A stretch of DNA of 64,000 nucleotides, from NCBI RefSeq assembly GCF_022113815.1, contig NZ_SGOM01000010.1:1-64000 (forward strand), in the 5' to 3' direction. Numbering within the stretch: the stretch's first letter is position 1; each line of letters opens with the position of its first letter. The notes beneath the pieces were generated by a model. It saw only the letters and a program-made list of their open reading frames with translations. It was not told where the DNA came from and ran no database searches. Positions 40,595 through 50,220 of the stretch are shown here, in pieces. Position numbers and translations under genes: made by a program. Source of the stretch: Vibrio cincinnatiensis (GTDB taxonomy: Bacteria; Pseudomonadota; Gammaproteobacteria; Enterobacterales; Vibrionaceae).

Positions 40595-41145
40595 GGTTGA
40601 CTCTCCTGCAAAAGCTGCTGATACATAGGCTCAAGTTGGTTTTTCCAATTATTAGGATTCACGTCACCAACATGGCGATAACGAATGACGCCTTGTGCAT
40701 CAATCAGAAACGTTTCCGGTGCACCATAAACCCCAAGATCCAACCCTAGCATGCCACTCCCATCAAACAAGCTGATTAAATAGGGATTGCCTAATTCATT
40801 TAGCCATTTCACCGCTTTTTCACGTTGATCTTTATAGTTTAGACCAATGATTTTCACCCCTTGCTCTGCCAGTTGATTTAAGTATTGATGCTCGGCATAG
40901 CATGTTGGGCACCAAGTAGCCCAGACATTCAGTAATAAAGGCTCACCTATAAAAATGGATTGATCATACAAGCGGCCTGGTTCTGCTAAATCTTCCAATT
41001 TAAATTCAGGTACGACTTTACCAATCAAAACCGACTCTAATTTTGTTGGATCGTCCCCAACGGAATTTTTCATCAGCTGAGTGGCAAAGATGCCAACCAA
41101 TAGCAGAAAAGCCAACAAAGGAATAAACAACACCTTTTTATTCAT
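40591..41145 (-). CDS. ccmG: Thiol:disulfide interchange protein DsbE/CcmG
   Basis: CcmG (DsbE) passes reducing power from DsbD to CcmH and apocytochrome c in the periplasm. The 184-residue thioredoxin-fold protein is anchored by an N-terminal helix (5-22) and has the active site WATWCPTC (Cys79, Cys82) and GVYGAPETFLID with the cis-Pro. Its ATG overlaps the ccmF stop as TAATG. Confidence 0.95.
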   Translation of the reverse strand: MNKKVLFIPLLAFLLLVGIFATQLMKNSVGDDPTKLESVLIGKVVPEFKLEDLAEPGRLYDQSIFIGEPLLLNVWATWCPTCYAEHQYLNQLAEQGVKIIGLNYKDQREKAVKWLNELGNPYLISLFDGSGMLGLDLGVYGAPETFLIDAQGVIRYRHVGDVNPNNWKNQLEPMYQQLLQESQP

Positions 41146-43103
41146 TATTCCCCCTCCCGCTGGGTAGTCTTTCTAAAACGATAACGTTTATCGCTAATCG
41201 CAAACACACCACCAAGCGCCATAAGCAAACTGCCCGCCCAAATCCAGCGAACGAAAGGTTTATGATAAATTCGAACCGCCCAAGCATCGCTACCTTTTAG
41301 CTGCTCACCCATTGCAATATAGAGATCTCGGGTCATCCCCCTATCGATTGCGGCCTCCGTCATCATAGAACGAGCGGTACGGTAAAAACGCTTTTCTGCA
41401 TGTAATGTATTAATATATTGACCATTTTTAGTAATATAGAAATCTGCAATATAGCCATCGTAATTGGGGCCATCTTGATCTCGTAACTGCTTAAAATAAA
41501 AGTCATAGGCATCTAAGGTAAAGTGTTCACCAGGGGCTAACCGTACATCACGTTCAACGCTATAGTTTTGAACCATAGCAATACCAATTACTGTGACGGC
41601 CATGCCTAAATGCCCAAGAAGCATCGCCCAATGGCTACGAGGCAATTTTTTCACCCCCACCCCAAATGTGTGTCGATGGGTGGCTCGTTGGTATAACTCC
41701 ACACCATGTAAACAGATAATCCATAGCGCCATAACCCAGCCTAGGTAGGCCATCGGTCTGAATTCATCCGTAAGAAGATGAATCAATACCGAGCTAAGCA
41801 GTAATGAAAACACGCCAGAAATAGCCATGGGTTTCACTAGGCTAGATAAAGAATCGCGCTTCCAACGAATCAACGGACTGACCCCAAGGAAGAAAGCAAA
41901 AGGCACCATTAACCAAGCAAAAACAGTATCAAAAAAGGGAGCCCCGATAGAGACCGAACCCAATCCAAGCTGCTTATGAACCAACGGTAGTAGCGTCCCG
42001 ATCAGCACCACAACTAACCCAGTGATCAATAAAATATTATTGGCTAATAACGCATTTTCACGAGAAACAAGTTCAAAGTTACCGCGTGAACGTATCGCTC
42101 CTCCCTTAAGAGCATACAGCAGTAAGGAGCCACCAATGACTATTACTAAAAATGCTAAAATAAACATGCCTCGGGCGGGATCTGATGCAAACGCATGAAC
42201 CGAAACTAAAATACCCGAACGAACTAGAAATGTTCCTAACAGACTCAGTGAAAAGGCTGAGATGGCCAGTAATACCGTCCATGCTTTAAACGTTCCACGT
42301 TTTTCTGTAACAGCAAGAGAATGCATTAACGCCGTTCCCGCTAACCATGGCATTAAGGAGGCATTTTCTACGGGATCCCAAAACCACCACCCTCCCCAGC
42401 CTAATTCGTAATAAGCCCACCATGATCCTAATGCAATACCTAACGTTAGAAATAGCCATGCCGCCGTTGTCCAAGGACGAGACCAGCGAGCCCAGGCTGT
42501 ATCAAGGCGTCCCGTCATCAAAGAAGCAATCGCAAAGGCAAAGGCAACAGAAAAGCCCACATATCCCATGTACAAAATAGGAGGGTGAACAATTAATCCC
42601 GGATCTTGTAACAAAGGGTTTAGATCTCGCCCATCGATGGGAAAGTGTGGCAAAGTACGAATAAAAGGGTTTGAGGTAACAATAATGAACAGTAAAAAGC
42701 CGACAGTAATCATCCCCATAATGGATAACACACGAGCTACCGACTCTTGTGGCATCCCTCTGCTAAAACTTGCCACTGCGACGGTCCAGCCAGCCTGAAT
42801 CAATGCCCATAATTGTAAAGAGCCTTCATGCGCTCCCCAAGCGGCAGTTAAGCGATAATACCAAGGCAGTTGGCTGTTAGAGTTACTTGCAACATACAAC
42901 ACCGTAAAATCATTGACGTAAAATGCCCACAATAAAATAGCAAAGGATAAAGCAAGCATTGCCAGCATTCCCCATGAAAGCGGGCGAGCGCTATTCATTA
43001 ATAGGCTATTACTGCACTGAGCACCAACCATGGGAAGAATGCTTAATAAGGCAGCAAACGCCAGAGCGAGTATCAATGCAAAATGGCCAATTTCAACGAT
43101 CAT
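41145..43103 (-). CDS. ccmF: Haem lyase subunit CcmF
   Basis: CcmF takes haem from CcmE and, with CcmH and CcmI, attaches it to CxxCH motifs. The 652-residue protein has about 15 membrane helices and the WWD domain [20 protein letters not shown], with the flanking conserved histidines. It overlaps ccmE (ATGA) and ccmG (TAATG). The length is normal. Confidence 0.97.
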   Translation of the reverse strand: MIVEIGHFALILALAFAALLSILPMVGAQCSNSLLMNSARPLSWGMLAMLALSFAILLWAFYVNDFTVLYVASNSNSQLPWYYRLTAAWGAHEGSLQLWALIQAGWTVAVASFSRGMPQESVARVLSIMGMITVGFLLFIIVTSNPFIRTLPHFPIDGRDLNPLLQDPGLIVHPPILYMGYVGFSVAFAFAIASLMTGRLDTAWARWSRPWTTAAWLFLTLGIALGSWWAYYELGWGGWWFWDPVENASLMPWLAGTALMHSLAVTEKRGTFKAWTVLLAISAFSLSLLGTFLVRSGILVSVHAFASDPARGMFILAFLVIVIGGSLLLYALKGGAIRSRGNFELVSRENALLANNILLITGLVVVLIGTLLPLVHKQLGLGSVSIGAPFFDTVFAWLMVPFAFFLGVSPLIRWKRDSLSSLVKPMAISGVFSLLLSSVLIHLLTDEFRPMAYLGWVMALWIICLHGVELYQRATHRHTFGVGVKKLPRSHWAMLLGHLGMAVTVIGIAMVQNYSVERDVRLAPGEHFTLDAYDFYFKQLRDQDGPNYDGYIADFYITKNGQYINTLHAEKRFYRTARSMMTEAAIDRGMTRDLYIAMGEQLKGSDAWAVRIYHKPFVRWIWAGSLLMALGGVFAISDKRYRFRKTTQREGE

Positions 43104-43582
43104 TGCAGGCTCCCTTGTTGCTGTTCATCGGTATAAGTCAATGGAGCATGATTTTTTTGCATCGCTTCCGCAATTTCTGCTGGCATATAGTTCTCGTCAT
43201 GCTTTGCTAACACTTCAAATGCCTCAACGGTTGTCGCATCTTTTAATACTCCTTGAGCGACAATACCTTGCCCTTCTCGAAATAAATCAGGAAGAATTCC
43301 CTCATATTCCACTTTTACCTCGGGCCCTACATCGTGCAATAAAAAGCTGACTTTGAGTGAATTCGGATCTCTTGCTACCGATCCCACCGTTACCATGCCG
43401 CCAATTCTTAGCCGTTGACCAACCTCTGGTTTTTTACCATCTTTACCATTAACCAGTTCTGTTGGTGTATAAAAAAGATCCATATTTTGACTCAATGCAT
43501 AAAGGATTAGCCCGGTCGTTGCCCCTAAGCCAATCAAAATGGCTAAAACCATGGTAAGCCGTTTTTTTCTTCTCGGATTCAT
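43100..43582 (-). CDS. ccmE: Haem chaperone CcmE
   Basis: CcmE carries haem, covalently bound to a histidine, from CcmC to CcmF in the periplasm. The 160-residue protein has an N-terminal anchor (about 9-30), an OB-fold and the haem-binding His128 in [10 protein letters not shown]. It overlaps both neighbours by 4 bp. Confidence 0.96.
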   Translation of the reverse strand: MNPRRKKRLTMVLAILIGLGATTGLILYALSQNMDLFYTPTELVNGKDGKKPEVGQRLRIGGMVTVGSVARDPNSLKVSFLLHDVGPEVKVEYEGILPDLFREGQGIVAQGVLKDATTVEAFEVLAKHDENYMPAEIAEAMQKNHAPLTYTDEQQQGSLQ

Positions 43583-43785
43583 AGGGTATTCTCCATTTTT
43601 TTAGCCGCCTCAATACGAGCTTGGCGATTCACTTTCTTTTGAACATCATCAAGTAGCTTTCTACCTCGGCGTACACTCAACACCCACAAAATCCACATCG
43701 AAAAGAAGGTAATACCAAATGCACTCCACACATATTCAGCATATCCTCCCATCGCCCAAAACTCACTCCAAGAATTAAAATACAT
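43579..43785 (-). CDS. ccmD: Haem exporter protein CcmD
   Basis: CcmD is a small single-pass protein that helps release holo-CcmE from CcmABC. The 68-residue protein has one membrane helix (about 17-37, [17 protein letters not shown]) and a basic cytoplasmic tail. It is adjacent to ccmC and overlaps ccmE by 4 bp. Length and position are standard. Confidence 0.93.
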   Translation of the reverse strand: MYFNSWSEFWAMGGYAEYVWSAFGITFFSMWILWVLSVRRGRKLLDDVQKKVNRQARIEAAKKMENTL

Positions 43786-44535
43786 TTATTTCACTCCCTG
43801 TGATTGTGTGGCTAACTGTATGACCCAAGGGCGATGGCTCTCTCGTTGAATAATCTCATTACGTAAACGAATCAAGGTCAAAGCGGCAAAGAAAAAAGCA
43901 AACCCCAAAATGCTCATCAGCAAAGGCCAAAGCATGTCTGCGGATATGGATGGTTTGGCAAACTTAGTAATGGTGGCTCCTTGATGTAAGGTGTTCCACC
44001 ACTCCACAGAAAAATGAATAATAGGTAGATTTATAACGCCAACAATAGCAAGAATACCCGCGGCCTTAGCCGCCATTTTGGGGTCATCAAACGCTTGGTA
44101 TAAAGCAATAACACCTAAATACAAGAAAAGTAAGATAAGCTCTGATGTTAAACGCGCATCCCATACCCACCACGCACCCCACATCGGTTTTCCCCAAATC
44201 GCCCCCGTAATTAAAGCAATAAAGGTAAATACCGCTCCAATCGGTGCCATCGCTAAAGCAGCCATATCTGCCACTCTGATTTGCCAAACAAGGCCAATAA
44301 AAGCAGCAATCGCCATGGATAGATACACCCCCATGGACCAAATTGCCGATGGGACATGAATGTAGATAATCCGAAAACTATTACCTTGTTGATAATCTGA
44401 AGGGGCAAAAGCCAACCCCCAGATTGTACCAATAGCTAAGCACAATAACGCAAATATAGAAAACCAAGGTAGAAGCTTACCGCATAGTTGATATACCGTT
44501 TCAGGCTTGGCATAAGGATGAAGCCATTTCCACAT
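43786..44535 (-). CDS. ccmC: Haem exporter protein CcmC
   Basis: CcmC presents haem to CcmE at the periplasmic face. The 249-residue protein has six membrane helices and the tryptophan-rich signature WGAWWVWDARLTSELIL, flanked by conserved His residues. It lies 77 bp after ccmB, the one loose junction in this operon. Confidence 0.96.
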   Translation of the reverse strand: MWKWLHPYAKPETVYQLCGKLLPWFSIFALLCLAIGTIWGLAFAPSDYQQGNSFRIIYIHVPSAIWSMGVYLSMAIAAFIGLVWQIRVADMAALAMAPIGAVFTFIALITGAIWGKPMWGAWWVWDARLTSELILLFLYLGVIALYQAFDDPKMAAKAAGILAIVGVINLPIIHFSVEWWNTLHQGATITKFAKPSISADMLWPLLMSILGFAFFFAALTLIRLRNEIIQRESHRPWVIQLATQSQGVK

Positions 44536-44612
44536 TGTTTAGTCTCACTCTTGCTTCAGTAACCGAACCTTTTCTGTTCGGATTGTTATTCATTTAATTG
44601 AGAGATATCTCA

Positions 44613-45281
44613 TTAATTCACACTAATGCGTAAAGCTGCACTGATCGCTAATGGCGTTAAGGTTATCGCCCCCATCAGCATTGCACCTAAAATGGCCAGT
44701 TGCCCAGAATAAGGCATTCCCAGCATTGCAGCATCAATCGCAGAGGTAGCAAAAATGAGAATTGGGATATACAGAGGTAGCACCAATAAACTCAGCAAAA
44801 CACCGCCTTTTTGTAACCCTACTGTTAGTGCAACCCCAATAGCACCAATAAAGCTTAAGGTTGGAGTCCCCAATACGAGAGTAAAAACCGCAGCGACCCA
44901 AGTATTAAAATCCAGCGATAGCAACACAGCCAGTAAAGGAGTAATCAAAATAAGTGGAATACCGGTTAATAACCAATGAGCAAATACTTTTGCCATAACC
45001 GCAATAGGGAGGGGAACAGGCATTAACATCAGTTGCTCTAATGCCCCATCTTGAAAATCATCACGCAATAATCGCTCTAATGAAAGCAATGCCGATAATA
45101 GGGCTGCAACCCAAAGAATGCCTGGTGAGATCCGAGCAAGAAGGGCGGGATCTGGCCCAATACTCAGAGGGAAAAGAGTGATCACGATGATAAAAAACCA
45201 CAATGGATTTAAAATATCCGCTTGACGACGATAAGCAATCAATAATTCTCGGCGAATAATGGTTGTCAGAATCGAGAGCAT
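44613..45281 (-). CDS. ccmB: Haem exporter permease CcmB
   Basis: CcmB is the membrane subunit of the CcmAB ABC transporter, whose ATP use releases holo-CcmE. The 222-residue protein has six predicted helices and the family segments LLSLERLLRDDFQDGALEQL and HWLLTGIPLILITPLLAVLL. Its ATG overlaps the ccmA stop (TAATG). Confidence 0.95.
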   Translation of the reverse strand: MLSILTTIIRRELLIAYRRQADILNPLWFFIIVITLFPLSIGPDPALLARISPGILWVAALLSALLSLERLLRDDFQDGALEQLMLMPVPLPIAVMAKVFAHWLLTGIPLILITPLLAVLLSLDFNTWVAAVFTLVLGTPTLSFIGAIGVALTVGLQKGGVLLSLLVLPLYIPILIFATSAIDAAMLGMPYSGQLAILGAMLMGAITLTPLAISAALRISVN

Positions 45282-45901
45282 TACTCCTCTCCCAATTTAA
45301 TTTTTCTCAGATTAGCATTATCCGCAAACATATCTTGGTGAGTTGTTAAGATCACGACTCCCCCTTCTTCTGCGTGGTGTAAAAATAGCCTTTCCAGTAC
45401 CTTCACTCCCTGCTTATCGATCGCGGTCAGTGGTTCATCCAAAATCCACAACGGCTGCGAACTCAACCAAAGACGTGCTAAAGCAACTCTTCGTTGTTGT
45501 CCTGCAGACAACTGTGCAACCTGAACCTCTTCATACCCCGCAAGCCCCACTTTCGTCAACGCACGATACAAATCTTTATGACCAGCCGCACCTCTGTTCA
45601 CCTTTTGATAGAAATGCAGGTTTTCTAGCGCAGTCAACTCACGTTTAATGCCCGTTTGGTGGCCAAGAAAAAGTAAATCACGATGAAAACTTTCTCGGTC
45701 TTGATCAATATTCTCTCCCTTCCAGAATATCTGACCACCATCAAGACTACCCAGCCCGGTAATCATCCTCAACAGCGTCGTTTTACCTGTTCCATTTCGA
45801 CCTTCAATCTGGACCAAATCACCCGCTTGAATGTTAAAAGACAATCCTTCAAAGAGCACTCTATCATCTCGAATTGCCGTGAGATTTTTCGCTTCCAGCA
45901 T
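45281..45901 (-). CDS. ccmA: Haem exporter ATPase CcmA
   Basis: CcmA is the ABC ATPase of the cytochrome c maturation system. The 206-residue protein has Walker [12 protein letters not shown] (near 34-44), the signature [14 protein letters not shown], and Walker [13 protein letters not shown]. It is the first gene of ccmABCDEFGHI. The ribosome site is weak; a promoter must lie in the 377 bp before it. Confidence 0.96.
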   Translation of the reverse strand: MLEAKNLTAIRDDRVLFEGLSFNIQAGDLVQIEGRNGTGKTTLLRMITGLGSLDGGQIFWKGENIDQDRESFHRDLLFLGHQTGIKRELTALENLHFYQKVNRGAAGHKDLYRALTKVGLAGYEEVQVAQLSAGQQRRVALARLWLSSQPLWILDEPLTAIDKQGVKVLERLFLHHAEEGGVVILTTHQDMFADNANLRKIKLGEE

Positions 45902-46278
45902 GAGCTTCTATATCAATATTTTTGGGCGACCATATTAACACAGCCAAGAATAGACAAAATAGAATAAGGGCATTACTGGTCACGAAACTAAGTAAGAATC
46001 TGTTAAATTTTCCACAAATAAAGGCAAATTAACCCTTTAGGATTATATGGTTATTAAAGATAAGCCTAATGAAACGGTGAGAGAGACTCACCGCTTAATA
46101 CTAAATGCTTCCCTCTCAATGGGGATACAGATTCCAACAAAAAGAAATAGATTGAATACGAATGGATAACAGTAACTAGCAATGAGAATGAGAGCCCAAA
46201 AAAGACAGGAGATGGTAGAAATAACCGACAAACAAAAAAAGGAAGCTTACGCTTCCTTAAATAAAAGAGAGGGTTATT
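45902..46278. other. Intergenic region ccmA to DUF2802 gene
   Basis: This 377 bp stretch holds the terminator of the flagellar/chemotaxis run (46234-46259) and should hold the ccm promoter. A hairpin CGGTGAG-AGAGA-CTCACCG lies at 46075-46093. A 40-codon ORF on the plus strand (46047-46169) with AGGA upstream is possible but unsupported. Confidence 0.45.
46234..46259 (-). terminator. Terminator of the flagellar/chemotaxis run
   Basis: AAGGAAGC and GCTTCCTT with loop TTAC are followed on the minus strand by a run of seven T, about 20 bp after the DUF2802 stop codon. It probably ends the long flhA-to-DUF2802 transcript. Confidence 0.88.
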
Positions 46279-46767
46279 TTAGCGCTGCTTTCCAACTGAA
46301 TAAGGTTGTTTTCGATCTGGATCACTACTGAGTGGTGGAACCGCTTCTTTACCAGTCAGCTTCTTCTGTAATGAGAGCATCAGCTCTGCTTCTGCCTTAG
46401 GTAATTCACACTCTTCAATCAACTCATTAATATCGGCCCCCAGTTTGGCCATTTTACTGGCTCGACTGTACAAACGGGCATCGGTATCCACATTTTCCAA
46501 CTGTTTCAGTCGTTCATTTAGATGAGTAATCATCTCTTGTTGCTCTGTCACCCGTTGCCCAAGCCCAATCGCAGCTGAGCGAACTTCTAACAACTGTTTT
46601 GCCGATTTTTGTAACTCTTTATCTAAATGACGAGTCTGTTGACGAAAGTGATCCGCCTGACGAATCACTGCACGATGCAATGAAATCAGAGCAAGTACCA
46701 ACAATAACACTACCAACAGGCCACCTCCTGCTAAAACAGGAGGCGTTAAATTGAGAAAATCACCCAT
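46279..46767 (-). CDS. DUF2802 membrane-anchored coiled-coil protein
   Basis: The 162-residue protein has one N-terminal membrane helix (about 13-31), a coiled coil (32-95) and a C-terminal conserved segment DINELIEECELPKAEAELMLSL that looks like a small helix-turn-helix-like domain. It matches DUF2802 proteins that end the chemotaxis operon in vibrios and pseudomonads; the function is unknown. Its start abuts the cheW stop, so it is co-translated. A role in the flagellar/chemotaxis apparatus is inferred only from position. Confidence 0.83.
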   Translation of the reverse strand: MGDFLNLTPPVLAGGGLLVVLLLVLALISLHRAVIRQADHFRQQTRHLDKELQKSAKQLLEVRSAAIGLGQRVTEQQEMITHLNERLKQLENVDTDARLYSRASKMAKLGADINELIEECELPKAEAELMLSLQKKLTGKEAVPPLSSDPDRKQPYSVGKQR

Positions 46768-47252
46768 TATAGATGAGCCATTTCATCCCATTCTTCTTCT
46801 GACAATAGCTTGTTTAGATCAACCAAAATCAAAAGCTTGCCATCACGGTTGCTAACGCCTTGAATAAATTTAGAACTTTCATCGGTACCAACACTTGGCG
46901 TTGTATCAATTTCAGAAGAGCGTAGGTAAACCACTTCGGCGACACTATCAACTAAAATACCAATCACTTGGCGCTCTGATTCAATAACAATGATGCGTGT
47001 ATTATCAGTCGTTTCGCCAGACATCAGACCAAAACGTGAACGAGTGTCAATCACAGTTACCACATTTCCGCGTAGGTTAATAATACCTAATACATAGTCT
47101 GGTGAACCTGGAACTGGGGCGATTTCGGTGTAACGTAAAACTTCACGTACTTGCATTACATTGATGCCATACGTCTCTTCTTCTAGCTGAAATGTCACCC
47201 ACTGAAGCACTTCATCGTTTGAGTGTTCTTTTCTCACTTTTACTTCAGACAT
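46767..47252 (-). CDS. cheW: Chemotaxis adaptor CheW
   Basis: CheW couples receptors to CheA in chemoreceptor arrays. The 161-residue protein has the family pattern VLQWVTFQLEEETYGINV, VREVLRYTEIAPVPGSPDYVLGIINLRGNVVTVID (spread over residues 37-71) and GILVDSVAEV. It lies downstream of parP and overlaps the DUF2802 start by one base. Confidence 0.97.
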   Translation of the reverse strand: MSEVKVRKEHSNDEVLQWVTFQLEEETYGINVMQVREVLRYTEIAPVPGSPDYVLGIINLRGNVVTVIDTRSRFGLMSGETTDNTRIIVIESERQVIGILVDSVAEVVYLRSSEIDTTPSVGTDESSKFIQGVSNRDGKLLILVDLNKLLSEEEWDEMAHL

Positions 47253-47291
47253 ACCGTTTCCTCTCTAAGTCGTTACCGACAAACATATAAA

Positions 47292-48293
47292 TTATTTATC
47301 GAGTGCTTTTACATCAAGTCCAGCATTAAGCATAGCGATTAATGCTTGAACATGGATAAGTGCACACATTTTTTCTTTAACCATTCCGGCGAGCCAAGGG
47401 CGTTTGCCCACTTGTTCCCGCCAACGTACTTTGTCACTACTCAGCCACTCGGTACCCAACAATTGAGTACAAGCAAGCCCCCACAGGCTTTCATCTAGCA
47501 TGACAATGTATTGATACTCTTCTTTGTATGAATCATCACGTAGCTTTTCTGCCATAACCCACTTAGCAGTATCCACAACATCCAATTGATGTTCTCGACT
47601 CGTTTGTAGCCCTAAATACCATGGAGGTCGACCAATTAAATGGTTGAGGGCAGTTTTACGGTGAATACCACCGAGTTCATCAAGAGGGACCGCAAAAGTG
47701 ACACCATTCACTTCAAAGTACAGTACTTGAAACTTCGCCTCTCGGACTGGGCAGTCCCACTGACCAATGCCTGAAGCTCCTGCTTGCGCTACTAGCGCAG
47801 ACGCCACCTCTTCAACATAGTCCGTTCGTACTTCTTCAACTTCTAGCTCATCTGGTTGGGAAGGTTCAGTCTCTTCTACCACAACGTCAACAGAGAGAGG
47901 GACGATCTCTTCTTGATAAGGTTCGACCTCCCACTCTTGAATCTCTTCTACTTCAGCGACATAAGGCGCCTGTACTGCCTGAGCGATTTGTTGAGTATTT
48001 TGCTCTAAAATCTCTTCAATACCTAGATCCTCAACGGGATTCCGGCTTTCCAATTGACTCAGTAAACGCTGTACATCCTCTAAATTTGGCAACTCAAATT
48101 CAACTAAAGTTTGATCAACATAACTGACTTCGCTTTCTACCTGAAGAGCAGGAGCAAGCTGAGGCTCTTCAGGTTGACTCAATTCCAGAGGCGGCGAAGT
48201 AGGTTGCCACGCTTGCTCTTCAAACTCGTCTTCTAATAAGGCCGTAAAGTAGTCTTCTAATGCTTGTTCACTGGATAATAATGGACTACTCAT
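47292..48293 (-). CDS. parP: ParP, CheW-like polar array protein
   Basis: ParP keeps chemotaxis arrays at the cell pole in vibrios by binding ParC and CheA. The 333-residue protein has a long acidic, disordered N-terminal part (about 1-180, rich in Glu, Gln and Val). A degenerate CheW-like domain follows (about 185-325, FQVLYFEVNGVTFAVPLDEL and HLIGRPPWYLGLQ). It overlaps the parC stop by 8 bp and precedes cheW, the standard Vibrio order. Confidence 0.9.
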   Translation of the reverse strand: MSSPLLSSEQALEDYFTALLEDEFEEQAWQPTSPPLELSQPEEPQLAPALQVESEVSYVDQTLVEFELPNLEDVQRLLSQLESRNPVEDLGIEEILEQNTQQIAQAVQAPYVAEVEEIQEWEVEPYQEEIVPLSVDVVVEETEPSQPDELEVEEVRTDYVEEVASALVAQAGASGIGQWDCPVREAKFQVLYFEVNGVTFAVPLDELGGIHRKTALNHLIGRPPWYLGLQTSREHQLDVVDTAKWVMAEKLRDDSYKEEYQYIVMLDESLWGLACTQLLGTEWLSSDKVRWREQVGKRPWLAGMVKEKMCALIHVQALIAMLNAGLDVKALDK

Positions 48294-49062
48294 TAATGGC
48301 CAACCTCTCTAAAAACAGCAGTAACTGCTTATAGGCAAAGACTCCACGACACCCTTCCGCAAAATGGGAAACCGGTAAACGTTTTAAACTGGCATCTCTG
48401 AATTTAGTATCAATGGGTACCGCTGATGTCCACACTTGATCAGGATAATCTTTTTTTAATTGATTCAGCGTCTGCAATGAAGCACGAGTGCGTTTATCAT
48501 ACATGGTAGGCACAATAGTAACTTTAAATTCACGACTACGTGATTTTTGCATAATGGCTAACGTTCGAACCATGCGTTCTAGCCCTTTCATTGCAAGAAA
48601 TTCCGTTTGAACTGGTATTAAAATACGATCACTGGCAGCCAATGCGTTAACCATCATAACGCCTAAAATAGGAGGACAATCAATCAAAACATAATCATAG
48701 CGCGCACGTAAGGCAAGCAATGAACGTTTAAGGATAAGCCCCATTCCACTGCGGTTACCCATAACACGATCCAGTGTCGCCAAAGACATATGGGCTGGAA
48801 TAAGATCAATACCTTCAATATCGGTATTCAAGATAAGTGGCTCAACACTTTGCTCTGTAAATTCTCGTAATTGAAAGAGATCAAATAAGCTGGTGGGTAT
48901 CGCATCAGAATCATAGCCTAGATACGTTGTTAACGACGCATGGGGATCGGTATCCACCAACAACACGCGTTTGCCTTGTTTACTTAACAAGCCCGCTAGT
49001 GTGATGGTCGTAGTCGTTTTACCTACGCCCCCTTTTTGGTTCGCAACGCTCCAAACAATCAT
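48286..49062 (-). CDS. parC: ParC, ParA-like ATPase for chemotaxis array positioning
   Basis: ParC is a ParA/MinD-type ATPase that recruits chemotaxis proteins to the pole and governs their inheritance in vibrios. The 258-residue protein begins [21 protein letters not shown] (split here from residue 3), with Walker A' and VLLVDTDPHASLTTYLG. YVLIDCPPILG is the Walker B segment. It is not the chromosomal ParA, because it sits between cheB and parP and has no parB neighbour. Confidence 0.92.
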   Translation of the reverse strand: MIVWSVANQKGGVGKTTTTITLAGLLSKQGKRVLLVDTDPHASLTTYLGYDSDAIPTSLFDLFQLREFTEQSVEPLILNTDIEGIDLIPAHMSLATLDRVMGNRSGMGLILKRSLLALRARYDYVLIDCPPILGVMMVNALAASDRILIPVQTEFLAMKGLERMVRTLAIMQKSRSREFKVTIVPTMYDKRTRASLQTLNQLKKDYPDQVWTSAVPIDTKFRDASLKRLPVSHFAEGCRGVFAYKQLLLFLERLAINE

Positions 49063-49071
49063 GATGTTTCC

Positions 49072-50187
49072 TTAATTCAGACCGACTTCAACCAACATCC
49101 GCTCGGCAATACGCTCAAGAGGAAGATCTTCAGATGAAATGCCTGCTTTCGCCACCGCTTGAGGCATACCATAAACAACGCAACTTTCTTCATCTTGTGC
49201 CCAGATAGTTGAACCAGCGGCTTTTAGCATGCGAGCGCCTTCTCGTCCATCAGCCCCCATCCCGGTTAACACCATAGACAAGACTTTATCACCAAAAATT
49301 TTTGAAGCAGAGCCAAAGGTAATATCCACACAAGGCTTATAATTCATTCGCTCACCACCATCAATAATGCGAAGACGAGCGGCACTTGGACGGCCATCAA
49401 GCATCATCTGCTTACCCCCCGGTGCAAGGTAAGCCACACCTGGGCGTAAAATATCCCCATCTTCGGCTTCTTTTACTTCAATCTTACACAGTGAATTAAG
49501 ACGGCTAGCAAAAGCCGCCGTAAATGTGGCAGGCATGTGCTGAATCAACACAATGGGATGAGGATAATTGGCTGGCAATTTGGTCAAGATTTTCTGCAAT
49601 GCAACAGGGCCTCCTGTCGATGTCCCGATCGCCGTTAGCTGATATTTTTTCCCTGATGCTTTAAAACGAGCAACAGGCGCACTCGGACGGCTAGCCACAC
49701 TGGGATTTGGTGTAGACGTCGATACCTGACGCGTCGAACTGCTTGATGTTGCTGGCGTTTTAGCAAGCAGGCTCCGACGCATAAAAGTGCGTTTACCTGC
49801 AATATCCAATACTTTTTGCTGTAGCAGTAAAACGGCTTCATCTCTGTTACGAGCAATGTCTTCAAATTTTTTCGGAAGAAAATCGAGAGCTCCAGCATCT
49901 AACGCATCTAACGTGGCTTTTGCTCCGTCGTGCGTGAGTGAGGAGAACATCAAAATAGGCGTGGGATTATTAGCCATAATCTCACGCACAGCCGTAATGC
50001 CATCCATAATCGGCATTTCGATATCCATCGTGATGACATCTGGTTTTAAGCGCAGAGCTTTGTCTACAGCCTCACGGCCATTAGTCGCCACATCAATGAC
50101 TTCTAAACGCGATTCGGCGTTGATGATCTCACTCACTCGACGTCGAAAAAAGCTCGAATCATCAACAACTAATACTTTAATCGCCAT
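49072..50187 (-). CDS. cheB: Chemotaxis response regulator methylesterase CheB
   Basis: CheB removes methyl groups from receptors and deamidates glutamines when CheA phosphorylates it. The 371-residue protein has a receiver domain (1-120, phospho-acceptor Asp55 in VITMDIEMP). A Ser/Pro-rich linker (about 140-175) leads to the esterase domain with the triad Ser in [11 protein letters not shown], His in [10 protein letters not shown] and Asp in [10 protein letters not shown]. Located 33 bp after cheA. Confidence 0.97.
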   Translation of the reverse strand: MAIKVLVVDDSSFFRRRVSEIINAESRLEVIDVATNGREAVDKALRLKPDVITMDIEMPIMDGITAVREIMANNPTPILMFSSLTHDGAKATLDALDAGALDFLPKKFEDIARNRDEAVLLLQQKVLDIAGKRTFMRRSLLAKTPATSSSSTRQVSTSTPNPSVASRPSAPVARFKASGKKYQLTAIGTSTGGPVALQKILTKLPANYPHPIVLIQHMPATFTAAFASRLNSLCKIEVKEAEDGDILRPGVAYLAPGGKQMMLDGRPSAARLRIIDGGERMNYKPCVDITFGSASKIFGDKVLSMVLTGMGADGREGARMLKAAGSTIWAQDEESCVVYGMPQAVAKAGISSEDLPLERIAERMLVEVGLN

Positions 50188-50220
50188 AGTTATCCTTATT
50201 ATTAAGTAGCGAAGCTGCTA

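Noticed and set aside
48286..49062. ParA-like gene as a sign of a plasmid or chromosome partition locus
   Set aside because: No parB or parS-like repeats are adjacent, and the position between cheB and a CheW-like gene identifies it as ParC of the chemotaxis system.
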